Assembly: GCA_043757205.1 (NCBI GenBank)
Contig: JAYVPU010000215.1
Location: forward strand, 1 to 19,075
Direction of reading: 5' to 3'
DNA: 19,075 bases
Source of the DNA: CANCDA01 sp043757205
GTDB lineage: Bacteria > Pseudomonadota > Gammaproteobacteria > Burkholderiales > Burkholderiaceae_C
Shown here piece by piece: positions 6,882-13,795 of the stretch (position 1 is the first letter of the stretch; every line of letters begins with the position of its first letter). Position numbers and translations under genes: made by a program. Under the pieces are notes generated by a model, which saw only the letters and a program-made list of their open reading frames with translations, had not been told where the DNA came from and did not search any database.

Positions 6882-7897
6882 GCGCCACTCCAAGTCAGTA
6901 CAATCTTCCCGATGTGCTGGTTCGACTCCATCAGCGTGTGAGCGCGCGCAGCGCCACTGCCGGTGGTGTCTGACGCATCCACCGCCGCAAACGTGCTGTG
7001 AATGATGGGCTTGATGCGGCCACTCTCCAACAGCGGCCACACGTGCTTGAGGCACGCTTGTGCAATCGCTTGCTTGAACGCTATAGGACGTGGGCGCAAA
7101 GTTGAACCCGTGATGGTCAAACGCTTGCGCAACACCAAACCGGCATTGAACTCGCTCTTGACGCCGCCCTGCACCGCAATGATGACAATGCGGCCATCCT
7201 CAGCCAAGCACTCGACCTCGCGGGCGACGTACGAGCCGCCCACCATGTCAAGAATCACGTCCACACCCTTGCCGTCAGTCAGGCGCTTGACCTCTTCTTT
7301 GAAGTCCTGCGTTTTATAGTTGATGGCGTGGTCGGCACCCAGTGCCAAGCAAGCCGCGCACTTCTCATCGCTGCCTGCCGTCACAATCACAACGGCACCC
7401 AGCGCCTTAGCGAGTTGAATCGCTGTCACGCCGATGCCACTCGATCCGCCTTGGATCAACAAAGTCTCACCGGCCTGTAAACGGCCACGGTCAAACACAT
7501 TGCTCCAGACGGTGAAGAAGGTCTCAGGCAGCGAGGCCGCTTCCAGATCGCTCAAACCCTTGGGCACGGGCAGGCACTGCGCAATGGGGGCGGTGCACAG
7601 CTCGGCATAGCCACCACCGGCCACCAGCGCGCACACGCGGTCGCCCAGCTTGAAGCCTGCTTGGGTCATGGCTGCAACGTCGCCGCCCACCACCACACCC
7701 GCTACTTCAAGGCCGGGAATGTCCGAGGCACCCGGCGGCACCGGGTAGTTGCCGGTGCGCTGAAAAACGTCGGGCCGGTTGATACCGCTGGCCGCCACGC
7801 GGATCAACAGTTCACCCTCACCCGCCACCGGTTCAGGACGCTCACCCAAACGCAAAACGTCAGGCGCGCCGTAGGCAGTAATTTCAATGGCTTTCAT
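6878..7897 (-). CDS. NAD(P)H quinone oxidoreductase, zinc-independent MDR family (PIG3-like)
   Basis: This 339-residue enzyme belongs to the medium-chain dehydrogenase/reductase family without the zinc ligands, closest in layout to the quinone oxidoreductase/PIG3 group. The N-terminal GroES-like catalytic domain covers about residues 1-125 (motif SGINRPDVFQR). The Rossmann domain has the nucleotide-binding GGSSGIGVTAIQ near residues 149-160. It would reduce quinones or related carbonyl compounds with NADPH; the true substrate cannot be read from sequence. It is the first gene of a qor-tpiA-secG group and overlaps tpiA by four bases. Confidence 0.88.
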   Translation of the reverse strand: MKAIEITAYGAPDVLRLGERPEPVAGEGELLIRVAASGINRPDVFQRTGNYPVPPGASDIPGLEVAGVVVGGDVAAMTQAGFKLGDRVCALVAGGGYAELCTAPIAQCLPVPKGLSDLEAASLPETFFTVWSNVFDRGRLQAGETLLIQGGSSGIGVTAIQLAKALGAVVIVTAGSDEKCAACLALGADHAINYKTQDFKEEVKRLTDGKGVDVILDMVGGSYVAREVECLAEDGRIVIIAVQGGVKSEFNAGLVLRKRLTITGSTLRPRPIAFKQAIAQACLKHVWPLLESGRIKPIIHSTFAAVDASDTTGSGAARAHTLMESNQHIGKIVLTWSGA

Positions 7898-7966
7898 GGT
7901 CTTTTTACCTGAGAAAACCCTTGCGGGATGAGCGCAAGAGTTTTCAATGGGGTTTCAGAATGCGAC

Positions 7967-10081
7967 TTACGCGTGCTCAGTCTGAGCAGGGCGATCGAGC
8001 AAAGCCTTCATGGACAGCTTGACGCGACCTTTCTCGTCCGTCTCCATGACCTTGACCTTGACGATTTGGCCTTCTTTCAGGTAGTCGGTGACCTTCTCGA
8101 CACGTTCGTGTGCGATCTGGCTGATGTGCAGCAGCCCGTCTTTGCCGGGCAGCAAATTGACCAGTGCGCCGAAGTCCAAAATCTTGGTGATGGGGCCTTC
8201 GTAGATCTTGCCGATTTCAACTTCAGCCGTGATCTGCTCGATGCGACGCTTGGCTTCTTCAGCCTTGGCCGGGTCGCTGGAAGCGATGGTGATGGTGCCG
8301 TCTTCGTCGATGTTGATCTGCGTGCCGGTTTCTTCGGTCAGCGCGCGAATCACGGAGCCGCCCTTGCCGATCACGTCACGGATTTTGTCCGGGTTGATCT
8401 TCATGGTGAACAGGCGGGGCGCGAAGTTTGACACTTCGGTTTTGGCCTCAGACATGGCTTCTTGCATCTTGTCCAGAATGTGCATGCGGGCTTCTTTGGC
8501 CTGGGCCAATGCGACCTGCATGATCTCTTTGGTGATGCCCTGGATTTTGATGTCCATTTGCAGCGCGGTAATACCGTTGGTGGTACCGGCCACTTTGAAG
8601 TCCATGTCGCCCAGGTGATCTTCGTCACCCAAGATGTCGGTCAACACAGCGAAGCGGTTGTCTTCCTTGATGAGGCCCATGGCGATACCGGCAACATGCG
8701 CTTTCATCGGCACACCGGCGTCCATCAGCGACAGGCAGCCGCCGCAGACCGAAGCCATGCTGGAGGAACCGTTGGACTCGGTGACTTCAGACACCACACG
8801 CATGGTGTAGGGGAACTCTTCCTTGCTTGGCAGTACAGCCACCAAGGCACGCTTGGCCAGACGACCGTGGCCGATTTCGCGGCGCTTGGTCGAACCCATG
8901 CGGCCCACTTCACCGGTGGCGAAGGGAGGCATGTTGTAGTGCAGCATGAAGCGGTCTTCGTACTCACCGGCCAAGGCGTCAATGCGCTGGGCATCGCGCT
9001 CAGTGCCCAGCGTGGTGATGACCAACGCTTGGGTTTCGCCACGAGTGAACAGGGCTGAGCCGTGCGTGCGGGGCAGCACGCTGTTGCGGATTTCAATCGG
9101 GCGCACGGTGCGTGTGTCACGACCATCAATGCGGGGCTCTCCAGCCAAAATTTGGCTGCGGACAATGCGCGCTTCGATGTCGAACAACATGCTCTCGACC
9201 TTGACAGCATCAAAAGCCACGCCCTGCTCGGCCAGATCGACCTTGACGACGGCATAGGCTTCGCGGCAGGCGTGCGTGCGGGCTTGCTTGTTGCGGATTT
9301 GGTAGGCGGCGCGAAGCTTGCTTTCGGCAATGGCGGACACCTTGGCGATCAGATCTTCGTCTTTGGCGGGTGCTTTCCAGTCCCACATCGGCTTGCCTGC
9401 GTCACGCACGAGTTCGTGAATGGCGTTGATGGCAATGTTGCCCTGCTCATGGCCAAACACCACAGCACCCAACATGATTTCTTCAGACAGTTGTTGCGCT
9501 TCAGATTCCACCATCAAGACAGCAGATTCAGTACCCGCCACCACGAGTTCCATGATGGAATCTTTGCGCGCGGTCTGACCGGGATTGAGCACGTACTGGC
9601 CATTGATGTAACCCACGCGGGCCGCACCAATAGGGCCGTTGAACGGGATACCGCTGATGGCCAGCGCAGCGCTGGTGCCGATCATGGCGGCAATGTCGGC
9701 GTCCACTTCAGGGTTCAACGACAGCACGTGAATGACCACATGCACTTCGTTGTAAAAACCTTCGGGGAACAGCGGGCGAATCGGGCGGTCGATCAGGCGG
9801 CTGGTCAGGGTCTCCAGCTCGCTCGGGCGGCCTTCGCGCTTGAAGAAGCTGCCGGGAATCTTGCCTGCGGCGTAGGTCTTCTCGATGTAGTCCACCGTCA
9901 GGGGGAAAAAGTCTTGGCCGGGCTTGGCACCCTTGGACGCTACCACGGTGGCCAAAATCACGGTGTCTTCGATGTTGACGATCACGGCACCACCGGCTTG
10001 ACGGCTGATTTCACCGGTCTCCAGGATGACCTTGTGCTGGCCCCACTGGAAGGTTTTAGTAACTTTATTGAACATGCTCAT
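7967..10081 (-). CDS. pnp: Polyribonucleotide nucleotidyltransferase (PNPase)
   Basis: PNPase degrades RNA 3' to 5' by phosphorolysis and is a core enzyme of mRNA turnover. The 704-residue protein has the full layout: first RNase PH-like domain (about 1-210), helical domain (240-320), second RNase PH domain (about 325-545), KH domain with GxxG motif IGKGGS near residue 567, and S1 domain (about 620-692; start KIYEGPITKILDFGALVNLLPG region). The ATG at 10081 follows AGGAG by about seven bases. It is downstream of rpsO on the same strand, the widely conserved rpsO-pnp order. In E. coli this mRNA leader is autoregulated through RNase III cleavage. Confidence 0.98.
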   Translation of the reverse strand: MSMFNKVTKTFQWGQHKVILETGEISRQAGGAVIVNIEDTVILATVVASKGAKPGQDFFPLTVDYIEKTYAAGKIPGSFFKREGRPSELETLTSRLIDRPIRPLFPEGFYNEVHVVIHVLSLNPEVDADIAAMIGTSAALAISGIPFNGPIGAARVGYINGQYVLNPGQTARKDSIMELVVAGTESAVLMVESEAQQLSEEIMLGAVVFGHEQGNIAINAIHELVRDAGKPMWDWKAPAKDEDLIAKVSAIAESKLRAAYQIRNKQARTHACREAYAVVKVDLAEQGVAFDAVKVESMLFDIEARIVRSQILAGEPRIDGRDTRTVRPIEIRNSVLPRTHGSALFTRGETQALVITTLGTERDAQRIDALAGEYEDRFMLHYNMPPFATGEVGRMGSTKRREIGHGRLAKRALVAVLPSKEEFPYTMRVVSEVTESNGSSSMASVCGGCLSLMDAGVPMKAHVAGIAMGLIKEDNRFAVLTDILGDEDHLGDMDFKVAGTTNGITALQMDIKIQGITKEIMQVALAQAKEARMHILDKMQEAMSEAKTEVSNFAPRLFTMKINPDKIRDVIGKGGSVIRALTEETGTQINIDEDGTITIASSDPAKAEEAKRRIEQITAEVEIGKIYEGPITKILDFGALVNLLPGKDGLLHISQIAHERVEKVTDYLKEGQIVKVKVMETDEKGRVKLSMKALLDRPAQTEHA

Positions 10082-10266
10082 TTTTTTCTCCTAGTCAATT
10101 GACGGAAGGTAAAGGCCACCTCACCCAGGCCTGGAGTTAACAATCCAGAACACGATGCCATTCCAGTGAAACTCGGCATTGGCTTCAAATGCCTTGTGCG
10201 CAAATTTCTCTGGAATGACACAGCTTCGCTCTGTCTTTGCTTACTCCAACGTACTCACAAACGAAG
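10082..10266 (-). promoter_or_regulatory. pnp leader region
   Basis: The leader between the rpsO terminator and pnp holds no protein. A possible long-range 8-bp stem pairs CATTCCAG (10159-10166) with CTGGAATG (10210-10217), and a small CTGGA/TCCAG hairpin lies next to it. PNPase leaders in enterobacteria carry a double-stranded RNase III target for autoregulation. Whether these stems do the same job is inference only. Confidence 0.35.
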
Positions 10267-10300
10267 AAGCGCCTGAGCTAGTGAACTAACTCAGGCGCTT
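10267..10300 (-). terminator. Intrinsic terminator between rpsO and pnp
   Basis: A perfect 11-bp stem (AAGCGCCTGAG with CTCAGGCGCTT) and a 12-base loop lie 17 bases after the rpsO stop. On the minus strand the hairpin is preceded by an A-run and followed by CTTCGTTTG, a moderate U-rich tail. The opposite strand has a cleaner T-run, so it could work in both directions. Partial read-through would feed pnp. Confidence 0.8.
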
Positions 10301-10317
10301 TTTCATCATTCTGGCAA

Positions 10318-10584
10318 TTACTTACGCAGACCCAACTTGGCGATCAGTGCGACATAACGGTCGTGATCTCGGGAATTCAGGTAGTCCAGCAGCTTGCGGC
10401 GGCGGCTCACCATGCGCAACAGACCACGTCGACCATGGTGGTCTTTGGCGTGGGTCTTGAAGTGGGGGGTGAGTTCGTTGATACGAGCCGTCAGCAAGGC
10501 GACTTGCACTTCGGGGCTACCGGTATCACCGGCTTGACGGGCGTTGTCTTTGACGACGGCAGCTTTGATGCTGGATGCGATCAT
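10318..10584 (-). CDS. rpsO: 30S ribosomal protein S15
   Basis: S15 is a primary binding protein of 16S rRNA that organises the platform of the small subunit. The protein has 88 residues, the usual length, with conserved features DTGSPEVQVALLTARI near residues 20-35 and HHGRRGLLRMVSRRRKLLDYL near 48-68 (shown here through the HGRRGL and RRRKLLDYL elements). An AGGA lies upstream of the ATG. The upstream region has a good -10 box. Its partner downstream is pnp. Confidence 0.98.
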   Translation of the reverse strand: MIASSIKAAVVKDNARQAGDTGSPEVQVALLTARINELTPHFKTHAKDHHGRRGLLRMVSRRRKLLDYLNSRDHDRYVALIAKLGLRK

Positions 10585-10689
10585 TTTATTTTTCCTGTGG
10601 TGCTGAGCCTAAGCCAGCGGTTGAACAACTTGCGCCTGAAGCTGGAACTGCCTCAAGCGTGCGCTAAAGCAAAAATGCTTAGCCTGTCG

Positions 10690-10695
10690 ATTATA
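10690..10695 (-). promoter_or_regulatory. Probable -10 box of the rpsO promoter
   Basis: The minus strand carries a perfect TATAAT about 105 bases upstream of the rpsO ATG. The -35 region at a 17-base spacing (AACTGA) is a poor match. The position suits the rpsO-pnp transcript. Confidence 0.6.
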
Positions 10696-10751
10696 GACTG
10701 ACTCGCTGATCATCAGTTATCAGGGGTGCGCTGGCCTCAGTGATTGCCCTG

Positions 10752-11060
10752 TCAATGCGCTGCCCATGCGGTCTGTATATCTCGCCGCTCATGCAAAATT
10801 CGCAGCACCTGCAATTCATCGTTTCGCACATGGTAAAACACCAAAAAAGGGAACCGATCTAGCGACCAAAATCTCAAGGCATTGCCGTGCAACAAATACG
10901 CGTAGCGTTTAGACCCCATGCCTGGCTGATACAGGAGCACATCCAACGCCTGCTCCAACTCTTGGGCAAATTCATCGCCCAAGCCTGAGCGAGCTTCGTT
11001 GTACCAATCGTAGGCTTGATCTGCGTCTGCCAAGGCAGCCGGGTAAACACGCAAGCGCAT
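10752..11060 (-). CDS. ParE/RelE-superfamily toxin
   Basis: This 102-residue basic protein fits the ParE branch of the RelE/ParE toxin superfamily. The N-terminal RVYPAALADADQAYDWYNE and the central helix LGDEFAQELEQALDVLLYQPG are typical. They are followed by the beta-strand block RFWSLDRFPFLVFYHVRNDELQVLRILHERRD, read here through its key elements LDRFPF, VFYHV and RILHERRD. ParE toxins poison DNA gyrase, while RelE toxins cut mRNA; the ParE-type ending favours the first, but this is family inference. It lies nine bases after its probable antitoxin gene, in the antitoxin-first order. It sits at the edge of the accessory region. Confidence 0.85.
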   Translation of the reverse strand: MRLRVYPAALADADQAYDWYNEARSGLGDEFAQELEQALDVLLYQPGMGSKRYAYLLHGNALRFWSLDRFPFLVFYHVRNDELQVLRILHERRDIQTAWAAH

Positions 11061-11069
11061 GGGCTGCGC

Positions 11070-11294
11070 TTATTTCGCGGAAGGTGAAGGTGCAGTTTTG
11101 GCGGCGCGGGCAGCACTGCGTTCACGCAGCCCGCGTGAAAAATCGGCAGCACTAGCGAACTCAACAGGCGTGCCACTCTCCAAACCTGCATAGACCAATT
11201 GCTGCAAGCGCAGTTCCATCTCATTTTGCGGATTGCAAGCGCCCAGTGGGCTTGGCATGAGCGATGAAGATTGAAGCGGGGTAAGGCTGTTCAT
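11070..11294 (-). CDS. Probable antitoxin of the ParE-like toxin
   Basis: The 74-residue product has a core MELRLQQLVYAGLESGTPVEF followed by a charged helix SRGLRERSAARAAK, seen here through the elements LVYAGLESG and RGLRER. Such short helical proteins placed directly upstream of parE act as ParD-like antitoxins: the C-terminal part wraps the toxin. The N-terminal 25 residues are of low complexity, and no clear DNA-binding ribbon can be recognised. An ATG at 11258 or 11219 would remove that part and is an alternative start. The assignment rests mainly on position and the ESGxPxEF-like element. Confidence 0.62.
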   Translation of the reverse strand: MNSLTPLQSSSLMPSPLGACNPQNEMELRLQQLVYAGLESGTPVEFASAADFSRGLRERSAARAAKTAPSPSAK

Positions 11295-11415
11295 GCGCTA
11301 ATTCTAACGAATTACATGGTTTTCGCCACCCTTCAGCCCCCCTTCACACCCCAAACGACGATAAGGCCATGCCCAACGCGATCAACGCGAAAGGCACCAC
11401 CCCAAGCCGCGTTGC

Positions 11416-11561
11416 GGCCCAAAAACCAATCACTGACCGGCACGCACCAACCGCACCGGCAAGGGGTTGACGCGGAAGTCGTAGCCGACGTAGCCAACGT
11501 CGAAACTGACGTACCACGCGCCGTTGGCGTAACCGACATACGGCAAAGACGACCAAAACGC
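11416..11561 (-). repeat. DGR variable repeat 2 (VR2)
   Basis: This 146-bp segment covers the last 43 codons of the second DUF1566 gene and 14 bases after its stop. It aligns without gaps with VR1 at 13650-13795. The 49 bases at 11416-11464 are identical to VR1. In the other 97 bases there are 27 differences, 25 of them at first or second positions of 15 codons with a shared third base. Outside the segment the two genes diverge at once on both sides. This is the signature of adenine-directed diversification from one template. Confidence 0.9.
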
Positions 11562-11906
11562 GTTTGCCGGGGTAGCCGGAAAAGCCACCGTATCAATTGC
11601 CGGGTTGCTTTTGCTGCGGTCAACAATACTGGCCAGTTCTTTCACATTGGGCAGACGCCAGGCCACGCTGGTGCTTGTGGCTTGCGCGCCGGCACGAGTG
11701 AGAGCGGCCTCATGTGTGAAATTGCTGGCCGTGCCAGTGCAGGTGCCGCCCGTGGCGGCCATGCCCTCGGCACAGCGCCGCCAGACCAGGCCGGTTCTGC
11801 CATCGGTGACCTCGGTGCCGTCTGCCGAGACGGTAAAGGGCGCGTCGGCCCAGGCGAACGAGGCTACAGGCAACAGGAGGCAGGCAAGCAGGTGTTTTGT
11901 TTTCAT
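11430..11906 (-). CDS. DGR target 2: secreted DUF1566 protein with variable C-terminus
   Basis: The 158-residue protein starts MKTKHLLACLLLPVASFAWA, a clear Sec signal peptide with likely cleavage after AWA. It is then almost only the DUF1566 (C-type-lectin-like) domain: TGLVWRRCAEGM, then WRLPNVKELASIVD, then AFWSSLPYVG and the ending LPVRLVRAGQ. The C-terminal 43 codons are VR2, so the ligand-binding face has been diversified. Predicted location is periplasmic or extracellular; the ligand is unknown. I chose the ATG at 11906 for the signal peptide; a TTG 13 codons upstream gives a less likely start. It lies directly downstream of the RT fragment and may once have been in the same transcript. 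Confidence 0.85.
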   Translation of the reverse strand: MKTKHLLACLLLPVASFAWADAPFTVSADGTEVTDGRTGLVWRRCAEGMAATGGTCTGTASNFTHEAALTRAGAQATSTSVAWRLPNVKELASIVDRSKSNPAIDTVAFPATPANAFWSSLPYVGYANGAWYVSFDVGYVGYDFRVNPLPVRLVRAGQ

Positions 11907-11941
11907 GAGGATGTCTTTCAAGCAATGCGATAAAGAAAAAT

Positions 11942-12829
11942 TCAAGATTCAGGAGAGAGGTGGGGAACGAACCAGCGGGTGATTTCACGGCGGCGGGTGC
12001 CGTGGCGCAGCCAGCCGGTTTGCACGGCACGTGCACGCTCTGGCCTTACTGTTGCGGTGGTGGGTGGCGTTGCGGGTTGCAGTGGCGCTAACTCAACTAA
12101 CTGGTAGCCTTTTTGAATATGGCACAGCGCAGCAGGCCACTGGGTTTGCAGTGCGGCCGCTTGGGCAGCATAGGCTTCACCTTGCAGCACCCAGCGCGCG
12201 TGCAGATCTCCTGCTGGCGACAGGGCAAACAAGGCTTTAAGCCACGAAAAGCGATCAAACAGCGCACGACGCAGCCGCACACTGTTGGCGTGCGCAAAGT
12301 GGCCCCAATAGCTGCCCAGCATGGCTTGCAACTGCGCCCGTGCATCGGGTAGCGCTTGTATGGCAAACCCCTTCTCTGTGGTTTGGACATGCTGCGCGGC
12401 CCAGGCGCTGAGCTTGGCTTTGCAATGCGTCAACACGCGCGGGCGCACACGGCGGTGATCCACAAACACGCGGTAGCCTAAAAAATCGATGCCTTGGCAC
12501 AAGGGCTCCAGCCGACTGCCTTCTTTGAGCTTGAGCCGCAAGCTGTCGATTAAAAACTGTTCGATCTGCACTTGCCACTGGCGCAATTGGTCACGGTCTT
12601 TGGCCAGCAGCACAAAGTCATCCACATAACGCAGGTAGTGTCGGCACTTGAGCGTGTGCTTGACAAATTGATCCAGGGCGTTCAAGTACACGTTGGCAAA
12701 AAACTGGTTGGTCAAGTTGCCCACGGGCAAGCCGCAACCGGGCCGTGCATTGGCCAGGCGTTTGTGCGCAGGCAAGCGCGCAGCAGCCAGCCGGTCCACC
12801 GCCGTATGGCTGCCTTTGCCTGTAAGGAT
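11942..12829 (-). pseudogene. DGR reverse transcriptase, C-terminal half only
   Basis: The reading frame contains RT domain 4 (GLPVGNLTNQFFANVYLN, where the VGNLTNQ element corresponds to the DGR-type [ILV]GxxxSQ signature). It also has the catalytic YVDD of domain 5 (12617-12628) and domains 6-7 (IDFLGYRV, then a basic segment), followed by the thumb and a C-terminal extension to 11942. Upstream of about HTAVDRLAAARLP the frame runs into the neighbouring four-helix gene in the wrong frame. Fingers and domains 1-3, including the first catalytic aspartate, are therefore missing. About half of the roughly 300-400 residues expected is gone, and no start codon with a ribosome binding site is seen. 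It cannot be an active polymerase as it stands. Confidence 0.85.
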
Positions 12830-12845
12830 GCCAGGTTTTAGGAAA

Positions 12846-13317
12846 CAGGTTACAGGTGGGAGGTTGACCGCTAGTGGCGCGAACTGAGCTGACTTTTCGC
12901 TTTGATTAGGCCGCCAAGCATGGCTTGGATTTCGCTGGCTTCTTGTGCCCAAAGCTTGCCCTGCTCCCTGTCTATGTAGCCAATCTCCATGCCGATATAG
13001 ATTTGTGTTTCCAACTCGGCTGCCGACCCTTTCGCATAGCGCAAAAACTGCACTAGTTCTTTTCCCATGCCTCGGCCATAACCTTCGGCAATATTGCTGG
13101 GAATGGACAGGCCAGAACGCGTAATTTGATCCCGAAACCCATAGTCTTTCAATCCGACAAGCGCTTTGTAAAGGTTGGCGCTCAGTCGCGCTGATCGTTG
13201 CCAAACAGCAAGTTCTTTGAACAACACGTGCATCCCAATGTAATGAAACAACCATCATAGATGCACAGCTCTACCCGCTGATCCCCTGACCACCTGAAGC
13301 CAGCTTTCTGTAACCTG
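12846..13317. mobile_element. Inverted-repeat-bounded cassette carrying a four-helix-bundle gene
   Basis: CAGGTTACAG at 12846-12855 is the exact reverse complement of CTGTAACCTG at 13308-13317. A degenerate further copy, CCTGTAACTT, lies at 13322-13331. The 472-bp segment between them holds one small gene and separates the truncated avd from the truncated RT. It has no transposase. I infer a small mobile or recombinogenic cassette, or a deletion scar formed at such repeats. Confidence 0.5.
12871..13233 (-). CDS. Four-helix-bundle protein (S23/23S-rRNA-intervening-sequence family)
   Basis: The 120-residue protein reads MHVLFKELAVWQRSARLS, then the family hallmark SIPSNIAEGYGRG, then ELVQFLRYAKGSAAELETQ and an amphipathic final helix. 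These are the features of the TIGR02436/S23 four-helix-bundle family, first known from ORFs in 23S rRNA intervening sequences and related in fold to DGR Avd proteins. The molecular role is not known. I chose the ATG at 13233; a TTG at 13251 would add six residues. The gene stands where the template repeat and RT 5' half of the DGR should be, between short inverted repeats, which suggests it arrived later and is not the DGR accessory gene. Confidence 0.8.
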   Translation of the reverse strand: MHVLFKELAVWQRSARLSANLYKALVGLKDYGFRDQITRSGLSIPSNIAEGYGRGMGKELVQFLRYAKGSAAELETQIYIGMEIGYIDREQGKLWAQEASEIQAMLGGLIKAKSQLSSRH

Positions 13318-13644
13318 ACCTCCTGTAACTTGGCGCGCCGCTGTTTCAAAGCCTGCAAAGCTGGGGGTGCCCTTGGCACCGTGGGTAAAAGCACCCACCT
13401 CCATGGCCAGTTGCAGGCTGATTTTGTAATTGTCCACCAGCCACACCAGCGCGCCCACGTGTTCGGGCTGGCGAGCGGGCTCGTACACCGCACGGTGTAC
13501 GCCGCGCATCACCTGCATGGCTTGCTGGCGCAGATCGGTGCCCACCGTGTATTTGTGGTAGCGCGCAAAGCGCTGCACCTCGCCCTCGGTATGCACCAGC
13601 AGGCGACGGCAATCGCGGTAAATTGGCGGCAATGGCATGCCCAT
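13255..13644 (-). CDS. avd: DGR accessory variability determinant, 3' end replaced
   Basis: The product starts MGMPLPPIYRDCRRLLVHTE and contains RYHKYTVGTDLRQQAM, LVWLVDNYKISLQLAMEVGAF and SFAGFETAA. These are features of the four-helix Avd family that forms a basic pentamer with the DGR reverse transcriptase and is needed for cDNA synthesis. The ATG at 13644 lies six bases after VR1; a second ATG at 13638 is equally possible. After about position 13333 the sequence changes into VTGGQVTESWLQVV, which is translated repeat DNA rather than Avd. The native C-terminus, usually a short further helical stretch, is therefore lost and replaced by about 25 foreign residues. Function is doubtful. Confidence 0.82.
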   Translation of the reverse strand: MGMPLPPIYRDCRRLLVHTEGEVQRFARYHKYTVGTDLRQQAMQVMRGVHRAVYEPARQPEHVGALVWLVDNYKISLQLAMEVGAFTHGAKGTPSFAGFETAARQVTGGQVTESWLQVVRGSAGRAVHL

Positions 13645-13649
13645 GATCA

Positions 13650-13795
13650 GGCCCAAAAACCAATCACTGACCGGCACGCACCAACCGCACCGGCAAGGAG
13701 CCGTCGCGGCTGTAGTCGTTGACGCTGCCATAGCTGAAATCGACGACCCACGCGTAGTAGGCGATACCGACATAAGGCGAAGACGACCAAAACGC
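13650..13795 (-). repeat. DGR variable repeat 1 (VR1)
   Basis: This is the partner of VR2, 146 bp with no indels against it. It covers the C-terminal 43 codons of the first DUF1566 gene and 14 bases after the stop. The 3' 49 bases (13650-13698) are identical to VR2 and would include the initiation-of-mutagenic-homing region. Variable codons encode I, Y, Y, V, D, S, Y, S, N, D, Y, S, D, G and S here, against Y, N, G, Y, S, D, V, Y, G, Y, D, F, V, N and P in VR2. Confidence 0.9.

Noticed and set aside
6882..7055. N-terminal extension of TpiA to 305 residues
   Set aside because: The added residues mirror the qor gene; the normal TpiA N-terminus and the ATGA overlap fix the start at 6881.
10585..10751. 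Additional small gene between rpsO and the toxin
   Set aside because: No start with ribosome binding site and credible protein; the region fits the rpsO promoter and leader.
11271..11933. Long open frame on the plus strand (220 codons) opposite DGR target 2
   Set aside because: It is the reverse-strand mirror of a well-supported signal peptide plus DUF1566 gene, has no recognisable domain, and ends in low-complexity Gly/Ala-rich sequence.
11942..12829. Group II intron or retron reverse transcriptase
   Set aside because: The VGNLTNQ form of domain 4, the adjacent avd and the paired VRs fit a DGR. No maturase/HNH domain, intron domain V structure or msr/msd-like RNA is seen.
12871..13233. The four-helix-bundle gene as part of a 23S rRNA intervening sequence
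   Set aside because: No rRNA sequence surrounds it; only the protein family is shared.
12846..13258. The RT open frame extended upstream to 13258 as one complete protein of 438 residues
   Set aside because: Residues before about 144 are the out-of-frame translation of the four-helix-bundle gene and contain none of the RT domains 1-3.
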